Shown: positions 22,740 through 33,741, counted from the first letter of the stretch. The stretch: 64,000 nucleotides of DNA from Heloderma charlesbogerti (GCA_026122225.1 JANEZZ010003061.1:6441501-6505500); one strand, 5' to 3'. Made by a program: numbers and translations. Notes: generated by a model from the sequence alone, not told the origin.

Positions 22740-23965
22740 CTGTTGGTTTCAACAACTACGGTATGTTTCTGGATTGGCTGTCTGAGTTGTGGTACTGTTT
22801 TAAAGTGGTTCTATTCCTATCTGGATGGCTATTTCCAGAAAGTGATGCTGGGGGATTCTGGCTCTATTTCATGACAATTGTGTCATGGGGTTCCACAGGA
22901 ACTTATTTTATTCCCCATGCTATTTAACCTCTAGATAAAATCACTGGGCAGTTATCCAGAGATGAGGGCTGAAGCATCATCAGTATGCAAGTGACACTCA
23001 GCTCTACCTCCCCTTTCCATCTAATCCTTGTGCGGAAGTGGATGTCCTCAATCACCGCCTGAGCAGCGTAATGGCCTGGATGAGGAGCAATAAACTGAAG
23101 CTCAATCCAGACAATACTGAGGTACTGTTCATGGGTGGCTTTTCTGCCCAACTGAGTGGTGTTCAACCTGTTCTGTAGGGGTTGCACTACACCTGAATGA
23201 TCAGGTGTCGTTTGAGAGGGTGCTCCTGGATCTATTATGGTCACTTGCAGCACAGGTGGCCTCGGTGGCTAGGAATAGCTTTTATTAGCTTAGGTTGATA
23301 TACAGCTGTAACCCTATCTGGACAAAGATGGCCAGCAACAGCTTTCCAAGCACTGGTAACCTGTGGGTTGAATTACTGCAATGTGTATTGTACACCGCCC
23401 AGAGAACTTTGGTAATTGAGCACTTTAAAAGTAAAATAAATAAATAAAATGTGTTGTATGTGGAGTTACCTCTCAAAACAATATGGAAACTTGTTAGTCC
23501 AAACCAGAGCTGCAAGGTTACTAACTGGGACTGATTGATATGATGATGTGATGCCACTTCATCAGCTGCACTGGCTTCCAGTCCATTTCCAGGCCCAATT
23601 CAAAGTGTTAATGTTGATCTTTAAAGCCCACCGAACTGCTTGGGACCAGAGTATGTAAAGGAACGTCTCCTCCCATATGTGCCTGCCTGCATCCTTAAAG
23701 GATCATCTTCAGAGGCCCTCCTTCAGGTGTTCTTGCCACATGAAATTATATGGATGGCTACAAGAGAGGTCCTTCTCAGTTGTGGTGCTCCATTTCTGGA
23801 ATGCCCTTCCTTGGGCCCTGGCACCCACGCTGTTATTCTTTTCTTCTAGACATTTTAGTTTTTATTATTGTGATTTTATTATCCAAAGCCCTTAATGTTT
23901 TTATTGTATTCATTGTTTTTAATCTGTCTTTGTGTGAGCCACTCTGAAAACGTCTTTGATATAGG
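22740..23965 (+). mobile_element. L2-like LINE relic (RT to 3' end)
   Basis: On the plus strand, broken frames show the RT block GVPQ-like 'GVPQELILFPMLFNL' near 22880-22930, a DTQLYLPFPS block near 22990-23020, and MRSNKLKLNPDNTEVLFMGG-like sequence near 23080-23140. The C-terminal blocks LHWLPVHFQAQFKVLMLIFK, LGPEYVKERLLPYVPA and a PFLECPSLGP segment follow. A 3'UTR near 23900-23965 ends in the usual GCCACTCTGAAAACGTC region. Many stops and frameshifts show it is dead. An internal piece near 23390-23450 (CACCGCCCAGAGAAC...AAATAAATAAATAAAA) looks like another L2 3' tail inserted within it. Confidence 0.8.
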
Positions 23966-25653
23966 GCACAATACAAATATCATACATAAAGAACAGAATA
24001 TCACAAATAAAGAATATCATAAATAAAGAGTACTGCTTTATTGACAAGTTATGGACAACAAACCAGATTTGGAAACTCAGGCTTCTGGTGTTTATATGCT
24101 GCCTGGATATCAAAAGCCTCTTATTGCCTTCCAGTCAACGGGAATTCCAGGGCACATACAGTTCCAGATAAGGAGGTCACTGGTTCTGGGCCCATATCCC
24201 TTGACACAACAAAACACGCGAGCAGTTTCATGGTTTGATGTATCCTCTCAAGAAGACAGACAAAACTTATATTTTGTTTTGAAATACAAGCAATGTCTTT
24301 AGTATTTGGTTTAAACTCACAAAACACTTAACATTTGACTCCGCTAAACGTGAGATTCTGCATCATGTTTTGAAGAGAAAATTTTCCCCATGACAAAAAT
24401 GCAGTGGTTATGACAGACAATATGGATGCTTTCAAACAACAACTGTTTTCAAAGGAAAATACTCATTGATCTTCTCTCCAAGAACAATTTGTGGTTGCAT
24501 TAAATATGCAAGCAGCTGAATGATCTCAAGAGGAATGTATGGATATAACAGCAACATTTTGCATGCTCTTCAATTCGAACCATTTGAAATCATTTGAAGG
24601 AGAAATGTTTTATAAATCTACAGCTTAAAGGAAAAAGGTGGTTTGAAAAGGGAATATAATGGGGGTGGGAGGAAGAGAGAACCACAATCAAGCAGAATAC
24701 AGAAACTCAGTCACTAATGCATGGAAGCTACAAATCCTGATGCAGAATCAATACTGTCTGCTCTCAAGAAGAGAAGCCAGGCACATTTTAGTCACTGAAA
24801 GAAAGCAGCAGGTCTGTATAGAACACAAACGCACTCACTCACTCCTCCCCAAACTAAGGAACAGTTGAAAATAAAACATTCCCCCACCCTGCCCACACAC
24901 ACTTTTTTTTAGGATGTCCTTCTCCTAGTAATTTACATGGCATTCTAAAGCATTTCTACAACAAAGTAATGTAAAAACTTAAGAGCAGAACCTGTGTAGT
25001 ACAGGACTCAAGGACGCAAAAGATGGAAATTGAACAGGGTAATATTTTTTGTTCTCCGTGAGTTCCTTCCTCAATCACCTGCAAAGGAATTAGATACTAT
25101 ACTTTGTATTTTATATTTCAAGCATCAAATATTAAATCTATTTTATAACTGACATCTGCTTTTTTAGAGTTTATATTTTTGGAAAGTATTTTAAAACAGC
25201 ATGAACTGCTAGCTTATTCATAGAACTCACAATCTTCTATTTCCAAATTAGGCGGTATTCATTTATCTTGTCTTCATAAATTTAAAAGTGGTCTTTCTTC
25301 AGCAAAGCATAAGCATTTTTCAGGACCACATGTTTTGCAATGTGATCTTTTCAAAGATTTCCATTATGGATTAAGTTCCATAAGTGGTCATTCACTAATA
25401 AAAGGATGCAAGCATAATCAATATCATCAAGGTTAAGGAGAAAAATGCGAGCAATGATTCCTGCAGAGCTACAAATGCAAACCAATTGTGGAAAGGGTTA
25501 CAATAAGAACTAATTAAAGTTTAGTAAAGTACTTTTACATACAAAATCTGCAACATTTACGATTTGCTCTTAGGCAACATAACATATCCGAACAATTATT
25601 TCTTAATCTTAACAGAGCTATAACATAAAATATGCAAGCAGAAGGCTATACAC
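23966..25653. other. Intron 1 sequence, no feature seen
   Basis: AT-rich sequence. Short open frames show no family motifs. Confidence 0.4.
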
Positions 25654-25932
25654 CAGGGGTGGGCAACACCCCCCCCCCACATCCCCTCAGGCTACATATG
25701 CTCCCTGGCTGTTTTTGCACACCCCTCCTCCCCCCATTGCAGAATTTGCAACTGTGTAAGGAAAATTGCTGGGTGTCATCCCCCCACCCCGCGAACAAGG
25801 CACTTAGCTTGCCTTGTTTGCAAGGAAAAGTGCCATTTTTTACCACTGCAGCAAATTCAGCAGCAGAATGCAACCCCCAGTGGGTTCTGGGGAGCAATAT
25901 GGGCCTCCAACCCACAGAAGTTGCCCACCCTT
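25654..25932. mobile_element. hAT-type MITE with CAGGGGTGGGCAAC ends
   Basis: The left end is CAGGGGTGGGCAAC and the right end is GTTGCCCACCCTT, an inverted pair characteristic of hAT elements. The flanking octamers CTATACAC and CAATATAC agree at 6 of 8 positions, as expected for an aged 8-bp duplication. The interior includes a TTGCAAGGAAAAGTGCCATT segment that is GC-poor and non-coding. The same termini bound a different interior at 47931-48071. Confidence 0.75.
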
Positions 25933-26128
25933 CAATATACCAAGGGCTGCACTTGTACTAGACATAACGTGACACTGAACAGTGTGAAAGATATACACTG
26001 TCATATATACATGTTTCCAACAGCTAAAAGAGAAATTAATAAGCATACCAGTAACATCGACATATTCCTAGTACAAGTGTGCTGCCATCTATAATTGCCA
26101 GACTGATGTGCAGTCAACAGTATAGAAC

Positions 26129-26605
26129 TAGGGATGGCGGAGAATTTCTCCACGAATCTCGGGGAGGCTGAATGCCAACGCCTTCGGCCCCCCGAAATTG
26201 GCGGTGAAATTCTCTGCCCCCCCCCGGGATGGGACTTACCTCCCTCGAATGTCCCTCTAGGCGGCGGGTCCCGGCAGCGGTTCGGCGGTGGCGGTGGCCG
26301 GTCTTCCGACCGGCTGCCGCCACTGCCATTACAAAGTAAATTTTAAACACACACACACACGTGATAGGCTACGTAACGATTTACGTAGCCTATCACGGCT
26401 AGATTTCCAAAGTCAGCCATGATAGGCTACGTAAATCATTACGTAGCCTATCATGGGTGACTTTGAAAAAAAAAAACCAGCGCGTATGCAAATGGCGGCG
26501 CCCATGGGCGCCGCCATTTGCGTTCCTTATTTGGGCCCAGGTAGTCTACGTAAAGATTTACGTAGACTACGGCGAAAATAAGGGCAATGCATAGCGCTAT
26601 GCAAC
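26129..26605. mobile_element. hAT-like palindrome-rich element, left half only
   Basis: It starts with TAGGGATGGCGGAGAA, the same end as the complete element at 32767. It then shows the same order of segments: a CCCCCCGAAAT region, a C-run, a GCCGCCACTGCC block, and serial hairpins. Hairpins are at 26361-26396 (16-bp arms, 4-nt loop), 26418-26455 (17-bp arms, 4-nt loop) and 26541-26570 (14-bp arms, 2-nt loop); all arms are perfect. It stops near 26600 just after GCATAGCGCTATGC, which corresponds to the centre of the large palindrome in the complete copy. No right terminal repeat is found, so half the element was lost at or near the palindrome centre. Confidence 0.8.
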
Positions 26606-26915
26606 TTCATATTTTTTTCTCTCAGGCGGCAAACTTAAACAAGTTTACTACGGAGTAAACCCCATTGAGCTCAATGGGACTTACCTCTAAGTAAATATAT
26701 GTAGGAACGTGCTGTTAAAATATGAATAATGTAAGGGAAGTGCATGCTATAGCATTCTCATGTCTTAAAATATTTTAAGTATTCCACAAAGATTTGAATT
26801 TCTTTGAACATGACATTTAAACCACACTAAGCACAATTCATTGATTTCCACCCCCAATCAGATATTTCAGTTCAACTACTTTTGTCTATTGGAAAGACTT
26901 TTCAGGTAAGTACAT

Positions 26916-29900
26916 GTTGTGGTTGTTCAGTCGTTAAGTCGTGTCCGATTCTTCATGACCCCATGGACCAGAGCACGCCAGGCCTTCCTGTCCTCCGCTC
27001 TTTCCCGGAATGTGCTCAGGTTCATATTCATTGCATGGGTGATGCTATCTAGCCATCTCATCCTCTGCCATCCCCTTCTCCTTTTGCCTTCAGTCTTTCC
27101 CAGCATCAGGGTCTTTTCCAGAGAGTTTTCTCTCCGCATTAGGTGGCCAAAATATTTGAGCTTCAGTATCTGTCCTTCCAGTGAGCAATCAGGGTTGATT
27201 TCCTTTAGGATTGACTGATTTGACCTCTTTGCAGTCCAGGGGACTCGTAAGAGTCTTCTCCAGCACCACAGTTCGAAAGCATCAATTCTTCGGCGCTCAG
27301 CCTTCCTTATAGTCCAGCTCTCACAGCCATACGTTGCTACTGGGAAAACCACAGCATTGATTATACGGACCTTTGTCGGCAAGGTGATGTCTCTGCTTCT
27401 TACTATGCTGTCTAGGTTTGCCATAGCTTTCCTCCCAAGGAGCAAGCGTCTTTTAATTTCATGGCTACAGTCACCGTCTGCGGTGATCTTGGAGCCCAAG
27501 AAAGTAAAATCTGTCACTGCTTCCATTTCTTCCCCTTCTATATGCCAGGAAGTGATGGGGCCAGATGCCATGATCCTCGTTTTTTTAATGTTCAGTTTCA
27601 AAGCAGCTTTTGCACTCTCCACTTTCACCCCCAACAAGAGGCTCTTTAGATCCTCTTCGCTTTCTGCCATTAGGGTGGTATCGTCTGCGTATCTGAGGTT
27701 GTTGATAATTCTCCCGGCAATCTTAATTCCGACTTGTGATTCATCCAACCCGGCGTTTCTCATGATGTCCTCTGCATATAAATTAAACAAGCAGGGCAAC
27801 AAAATACAGCCTTGTCGTACTCCTTTCCCAATTTTGAACCAATCGGTTGTTCCATGTCTGGTTCTTACTGTTGCTTCTTGACCCTCGTACATTTGCGTTT
27901 GCTATTTTTTGCCGTTCTAGCCTATGTAAATAATTACATAGGCTAGAACAGTGAAAAATAGTGAACGCAAATGGTGGCCGCCGTAGCCGCTGCCATTTGC
28001 GTAAGCTGCGCCCAGCTGTGGCCGGCCAGGAGACCAGCCATCGCTGTCGCACCCACCGCCGCTGAATCCGCCGCCGCGCTGCTGGAGCCGCCCCAGGTAA
28101 GAGCCGTCCCGGGATTCTGCGGGGACAGGAGGCCATTCCGCCACGGATTCCGGGGGGGGCGGATTCTACAGAATCCGGCCTTACTGGAATCCGTGGCGGA
28201 ATTCTCCGCCATCCCTAGTTCCATGTCCTGTTCTTACTGTGGCTTCTTGATCCTCGTACAGGTTTCTCAGGAGACAGGCAAGGTGGTCTGGTACTCCCAT
28301 CTCTTTAAGAATTTGCCAGAGTTTGTTGTGATCCACACAATCAAAGCCTTTAGCATAGTCAATGAAGCAGAAATAGACGTTTTTCTGGAATTCTCTTGCA
28401 TGATCCAGCAAACGTTGGCGATTTGATCTCTAGTTCCTCTGCCTCTTCGAAACCCAGCTTGTACTTCCGGTAGTTCTCGGTTCACATGCTGCTGAAGCCT
28501 AGCTTGTAGGATTTTGAGCATAACCTTGCTGGCATGTAAAATGAGCGCAATTGTACGGTAGTTTGAATACTCTTGGGTATTGCCCCGCTTTGGAATTGGA
28601 ATGTAAACTGACCTTTTCCAGTCTTGTGGCCACTGCTGAGTGTTCCAAATTTGTTGGCATATTGAGTGCAGCACTTTAACAGCATCATCTGTTGGGATTT
28701 TAAATAGCTCAGCTGGAATACTGTCATCTCCGCTAGCTTTGCTGTTAGTAATGCTTCCTAAGGCCCACTTGATTTCACTCTCAAGGATGTCCGGCTCAAG
28801 TTCAGTGACTGCACTATCATGGCTATCAGGGACATTCAGATCTTTCCTGTATAGTTCTTCTGTGTATTCTTTCCACCTCTTCTGAATCTCATCTGTTTCT
28901 GTTAGGTCCCTGCATTCTTTGTCCTTTATCATGCCCGTCTTGGCACAAAACGTTCCCTTGAGATCTCCGATTTTCTTGAAGAGATCTCTAGTCTTTCCCA
29001 TTCAATTGTTTTCCTCGATTTCTTTGCATTGTTCATTGAAGAAGGCCTTCTTATCTCTCCTTGCTATTCTCTGGAACTCTGCATTCAGTTGGATATATCT
29101 TCCCCTTTCTCCCTTGCTTTTCGCTTCCCTTCGTTCCTCAGCTACTTGTAAAGCCTCATCAGACAGCCACTTGGCTTTCTTGCATTTCTTTTTCTTTGGG
29201 ATGGATTTCGTTGCTGCCTCCTGAACAATGTTACGGACCTCCGTCCATAGTTCCTCAGGCACTCTGTCTATCAGGTCTAATCCCTGAAATCTATTCCTCA
29301 CCTCCACTGTATATTCATAAGGGATATGATTTAGGTCATACCTGAATGGTTTAGTGGTTTTCCCTACGTTCTTCAATTTAAGCTGAAATTTTGCAAGAAG
29401 CAGCTCATGATCTGAGCCACAGTCAGCTCCAGGTCTTGTTTTGACTGACTGTATAGAGCTTGTCCATCTTTGGCTGCAAAGGACATAATCAATCTGATTT
29501 CGATATTGACCATCTGGTGATGTCCATGTGTAGAGTCGCCTCTTGTGCTGTTGGAAAAGAGTGTTTGCTATGAGCAGCGTGTTCTCTTGGCAAAACTCTA
29601 TTAGCCTTTGTCCTGCTTCATTTTGTACACCAAGGCCATGCTTGCCTGTTATCCTGGTGATTTTTTGACTTCCTACTTTAGCATTCCAATCCCCTGGGAT
29701 GAAGAGGACATCTTTTTTTGGTGTTAGTTCTAGAAGGTGTTGTAGGTCTTCATAGAACCGATCAACCTCAGCTTCTTCGGCCTCAGTAGACTTGAATTAC
29801 TGTGATGTTGAATGGTTTGCCTTGGATTCGTACTGAGATCATTCTGTTGTTTTTGAGATTGTACCCCAGTACTGCTTTTCCCACCCTTTTGTTGACTATG

Positions 29901-30480
29901 AGTGCTACTCCATTTCTTCTAAGGGATTCTTGCCCACAGTAGTAGATATGATGGTCACCCGAATTTTTTTCGCCCATGCTTGTCCATTTTAGTACGCTGA
30001 TTCCCAAGATGTCGATGTTCAGTCTTGCCATCTCATGTTTGACCACCTCCAGCTTACCTTGATTCATTGATCTGACATTCCAGGTTCCTAAACAATATTG
30101 TTCTTTACAGCATCGGACTTTCTTTTCACCACCAGACACATCCACAGCTGAGTGTCCTTTCGGCTTTGGCCCAGCCGCTTCACTCTTTCTGGCGCTACTT
30201 GGAAATACCCTCTGCTCTTCCCCAGTAGTAGATTGGACACCTTCCGACCTGAGGGGCTCATCTTCCGGCATCATCTCTTTTAGCCTTGTGATACGTTCCA
30301 TGGGGTTTTCTTGGCAAGAATACTGGAGTGGGTTGCCATTTCCTTCTCCAGTGGACCACATTTTGTCAGAACTCTCCACCATGACCTGTCCATTTTGGGT
30401 GGCCCCGCACAGCATAGCTTATGGCTTCACTGAGTTATGCAAGCCCCTTCGCCACAACAAGGCAGTGATCCATGAAGGGG
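26916..30480 (-). mobile_element. Full-length BovB LINE carrying an internal hAT-like fragment
   Basis: The whole unit is bracketed by the exact 12-bp direct repeat AGGTAAGTACAT at 26904-26915 and 30481-30492. The 5' end (30480) coincides with that of the intact copy at 7.5 kb. Open segments are 30415-29783 (N-terminus and start of endonuclease), 29376-29002, 29001-28267 (RT 5' half including FIDYAKGFDCVDH) and 27892-26927 (RT from GVRQGC through YADDTT to the C-terminus). Frameshifts and an endonuclease deletion (about 29785, loss around VYAPTTEA) make it inactive. A 326-bp foreign insert at 27892-28217 splits the RT. The BovB bases 27849-27891 and 28218-28260 are the same 43-bp BovB stretch, present twice with 4 mismatches. 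Confidence 0.95.
27892..28217 (-). mobile_element. hAT-like fragment inside BovB
   Basis: Read on the minus strand it starts TAGGGATGGCGGAGAATTCC, the terminal repeat of the palindromic hAT-like family. It passes through the C-run and the GCCGCC-rich section, and ends in a complete hairpin bounded by CATTTGCG and CGCAAATG. The inner arms are 27914-27929 and 27934-27949, perfect over 16 bp with a 4-nt loop. The distal terminal repeat is missing. Its junction with BovB (GGAAC then TAGGG) is identical to that at 53324/53325. Confidence 0.88.
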
Positions 30481-30647
30481 AGGTAAGTACATAAATTAAC
30501 ACAATATTATTTCTTAGTTTTCTTTACTAAAGGTAAGTAAAATAATCATGATAACTGAGTTCTCCATTGAATCAGGCCAGCAGGAAATTTTCTCATTCAA
30601 AGTTTTCCAGAAAACTATCATCACTAACCCTAATCCTCAAGACAATG
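30481..30647. other. Short intronic spacer
   Basis: This contains the right-hand BovB target duplication (30481-30492); otherwise I see nothing. Confidence 0.5.
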
Positions 30648-31148
30648 GCCCTGTTCAGACATGCACTGAGGGAGGGTGGTTAGGGTAACTACGGGGAGGG
30701 GGGTGTCAGGGAACCATACAGCGCTGCGTGAGTCCCGTAACCACCACCCCTCTGTAGTTACCATAACTATTCTCCTGCTGCGGCCAGCAATCCCAGAGGC
30801 CTTCGTGCTGCAAAAACCCGTACACCAGCTGTTCCATCCGTCACTATGCAATGGCAACCATAGAGAAAGTTTGTGCTGACTAGAGCATCTTCAGAAGTGC
30901 GGGATGTTCTAGGCTGCCATCTCTATGGTTGCAGCCTAGAAACCACCAGGTTTCTAACTACTGGAGAGCCCACCACGCATAACAGTAAGTCACCCCGGGG
31001 CCCCTTAACCATGCTGAAGGGGGGTGGTTGCCTGGGTTCTGGAACTACAGTTAGCAGGTTTTTCTCCCCCCATACGACAAAGTAAGCCACTATGGTTAGC
31101 ACAAATTCCCTAACCATCATGGCTTAGTATTATGTGTGAACAAGGCCA
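30648..31148. mobile_element. MITE with GGCCCTGTTCAGACA ends
   Basis: The left end GGCCCTGTTCAGACATG is complementary to the right end TGTGTGAACAAGGCC. The interior is palindromic in style, with TGGTTAGGGTAACTACGG and CCGTAACCACC / GTAGTTACCATAAC blocks. It encodes nothing. The length of about 500 bp and the GTTCAGAC-type terminus suggest a non-autonomous DNA transposon, but the target-site duplication could not be settled. Confidence 0.6.
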
Positions 31149-31163
31149 ATAAGTAGTACTATA

Positions 31164-31255
31164 ACAGTGCAATCTTATACATGCCTACTCAGAAGTAATT
31201 TCCACTGAGTTTAATAGGACCGACTCTTCAGTAAGTATGCATAGGAGCGCAGCCT
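31164..31255. repeat. Palindromic MITE (GCAATCTTATACATG type)
   Basis: The left part AGTGCAATCTTATACATG pairs imperfectly with the right part ATGCATAGGAGCGCA. The core is CTACTCAGAAGTAA / CAGTAAG. It is the same family as 16165-16258. Confidence 0.6.
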
Positions 31256-31636
31256 AGATACTAGCTGGTTTACTTAGCATAAGGTTTATAGGCAACAGTC
31301 TACTGAAACTCACACTATAGTAAACAGGCTAGCTTCTATGAGCTCCATTTATTTTTTTCTTAGTACTAAAGTCACAGAATTCTGATGTTCTTTGCCCAGT
31401 TTATTTTAAAGTACTAAGTACACATACCCCTGACAATAGCTTTGAAGGTTCCCTTCTCTGTTCAAATTGTTTGAAAAATTAATGTGGTATTGAGAAGAAG
31501 ATCCACACTGGGTATGTTTAGCTTGGAGAAGAGATGCTTAAGATATGATAGCTGTCTTCAAAAATTTGAAGGGCTGTCACATAGATAATGGAACAAATGT
31601 CTTTTCTGTTGCTTCAAAGGGACCCAACCAACTGCC

Positions 31637-32615
31637 TCTCTCCTTTCCATCCAAATCCAAGGAAGCTGTTCAAGTTCTAAATCAGTATCTGATGGTTGTG
31701 ATGGATTGGATGAGGGTGAACAAACTGAAGCTTAATCCAGACAAGACTGAGGTGTTCCTGGTCAGTTAAAAGGCAGATCATGGAATAGGGAATCAATCTG
31801 TATTGGATGGGGTTACACCCCCCTTGAAGGTTCAGATTCAAAGTTTGGGTGTACTCCTGGATTCAACCGTCAACTTGGATGCCCAGGTTTCAGCACTGAC
31901 CAGAAGCATGTTTGTATAGCAAAGGCTAGTGCACAAACTCCTTGGGATGTCAAATCTGGCCATGGTAACACATACTTTAGTTGTATCCCATTTGGCTTAC
32001 TGTAACACACTCTATGCGGGGCTACCTTTGAAATGTGTTTGGAAACTTCAGCTGATTCAAAGTGCTGCAGCCAGACTATTCATCTGGGCTGGTTATAGGG
32101 AGCATATGACTCCCTTGTTACAACACCTTCACTGGCTACTGGGCTGTTAGCAGGCACAGTTCAAACTGATGGTTATTACCTACAAAACTCTATACAACTT
32201 TGGACCAGGCTATTTGAAATAATGCATTCTCCCATGACCCTGCCCTTAAGATCTTTGGGAGAGGTGCTTCTCTCTGTCCTGCCACCATAAGAGGCACATT
32301 TGGCAACAACACAAGACAGGGCCTTCTTGGCAGCTGTTCCCAGGCCCTTCAAGGCAACCAGACTGGCTCTCTGTTGTCCTTCTCCCGGCAGACAAATACA
32401 TTCTTATTCAGACAGGCTTTTGGCTTTTAAGCTGTCTTGTTTGCTATAAAGTAGTTTTTAACTGATAGATGCTGCATATTTTTATTAATGTGTTTTAATT
32501 CATTTGTTTTTATCTTTGAATTATAATTCATTATTTTATCAATACTTTATCATTATTAGCCACCTTGTGCACTATTTTTAGTAGAACAGCAGGCTATAAA
32601 ATAAAAATACATATA
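31637..32615 (+). mobile_element. L2-like LINE relic nested in CR1-like LINE
   Basis: Broken plus-strand frames give LPLSFPSKSKEAVQVLNQYL, MDWMRVNKLKLNPDKTEVFL, VSHLAYCNTLYAGLPLKCVW, KLQLIQSAAARLFIW and HLHWLLGC. These are the end of the RT and the C-terminus of an L2-like ORF2. A 3'UTR follows with GCCACCTTGTGCACTATTTT and an A-rich end (ATAAAATAAAAATAC). It is 5'-truncated and frameshifted. Confidence 0.82.
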
Positions 32616-32766
32616 TTACAAGAAAGGGTATTTTACCTAAACATTATGAAGATTTCCTGCTGGTGCCAGCTGTTCAACAGTGGAACAGACTACCAATGAA
32701 GGTGGTGGACTCTCTTTCATTAGAGGTGTTTAAACAGAAGCTGGACAGCCACCTATCACTTATGCT

Positions 32767-33665
32767 TAGGGATGTACGAAAGTTCCGCCACGGATCTCAG
32801 GGAGGCCGAATGCCAGCACATTCAGCCCCCCGAAATCGGTGGCAGAACGGGCCCCCGCCCCCCCCCCCGGGACGGGACTTACCTTAGGCGGATCTTCCTG
32901 GCGGCGGCTCTGGCAGCTGGTCTTCTGACCGGCCACCGCCGCCATTTCCAGGTAAACAAAAAACAAAAAAATGTGATAGGCTACATAAAGATTTACGTAG
33001 CCTATCAAGGCTAGATTTTAAAAAAACACTGTGATAGGCTAGGTAAATGTTTACATAGCCCATCACGGCTGATAAACAAAAAACAAAAAAACACGTGTAC
33101 ACAAACGGCGACGCCCATGGGCACCGCCATTTGCATTCCTTATTTTGGCACGTCTTAGTCTTTGTAAACATTTACGTAGACTAAGACGGCGAAAATAAGG
33201 GGAACGCAAATAGTGTAGCTATTTGCGTTCCCCTTATTTTCGCCGTCTTAGTCTACGTAAATGTTTACAAAGACTAAGACGTGCCAAAATAAGGAACGCA
33301 AATGGGAACCCATGGGCGCCATTCGCGTACGCGTGTTTTGGGTTTTTTTTGTTTTAATCAGCCGTGATAGGCTACGTAAACATTTACGTAGCCTATCACG
33401 GCTGACTGCAGGGACGGAAACGGCGGCGGCTACAGCCGCCACCATTTGCGTCCCTGCTAGCCAGCAGCTGGATGTCTGGCTGCTGGCAGAGCCGGCTGGC
33501 AGCTCCGCAGAATCCCTGCGGAGCGGAACTGGCCGGCCAGGATTCCGGGGGGGAGGAACAGAGCACCTCCCCCCCCCGGCCAGGATTCCGGGGGGAGGGA
33601 CGGAACGCCTCCCCCCCAGCATCAGCATAATCCACGGAAAGGTAAGTCACTTTCGTACATCCCTA
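32767..33665. mobile_element. Complete hAT-like non-autonomous element of serial palindromes
   Basis: This is 899 bp, with 17-bp perfect terminal inverted repeats TAGGGATGTACGAAAGT and an exact 8-bp target duplication CTTATGCT (32759-32766 and 33666-33673). The 8-bp duplication and TAGGGATG terminus fit hAT elements. It has no transposase; the open frames follow the inverted repeats and are not gene-like. The interior is a nested set of hairpins: 32975-33007, 33031-33066, 33127-33305 (87-bp arms) and 33358-33405 (23-bp perfect arms, 2-nt loop). Most are built on TAGGCTACGTAAA or its variants and are separated by GCCGCC-rich blocks and runs of C. Mobilisation would need a transposase in trans. 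The perfect duplication and arms suggest recent insertion. Confidence 0.93.
33127..33305. repeat. 87-bp-arm near-perfect palindrome at element centre
   Basis: Bases 33127-33213 are the reverse complement of 33219-33305 with one mismatch (A/G near 33136) and a 5-nt loop. Each arm itself contains a smaller palindrome (TAGTCTTTGTAAACATTTAC and its partner). The DNA could extrude a cruciform, and a transcript would fold into a long hairpin. Confidence 0.93.
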
Positions 33666-33741
33666 CTTATGCTGCAGATTTCCTGCATCTGCAGGGGGTT
33701 GGGCTAGATGTCCTTCCTTCCAACTCTATCATTCTGTTTCT

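Larger units (their letters stand above)
31490..33741 (+). mobile_element. CR1-like LINE 3' end split by two later insertions
   Basis: Three collinear pieces belong to one old CR1-like element. Piece one, 31490-31636, encodes KKRCLRYDMIAVFKNLKGC-type sequence and HIDNGTNVFSVASK. Piece two, 32616-32766, encodes VPAVQQWNRLPMKVVDSLSL and EVFKQKLDSHLSLM. Piece three, 33674-33741, is the 3' tail with CAGGGGGTTGGGCTAGATG and ATCATTCTGTTTCT. An L2-like LINE (31637-32615) lies between pieces one and two, and a complete hAT-like element (32767-33665) lies between two and three. The host reading and order are continuous across both insertions. Confidence 0.82.

Noticed and set aside
27783..28426. Overlapping Ala/Arg-rich frames around 28.0 kb
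   Set aside because: These are GC-rich hAT-like fragment read-throughs into BovB, not genes.
26361..33405. Regularly recurring palindromes considered as a CRISPR-like array
   Set aside because: This is a vertebrate genome, the spacing is irregular, the units vary, and all lie inside inverted-repeat-bounded hAT-like elements.
32772..33707. Several 80-148-codon frames on both strands within the hAT-like element
   Set aside because: They mirror each other because of the palindromes, have odd GC-driven composition, and contain no transposase motifs.
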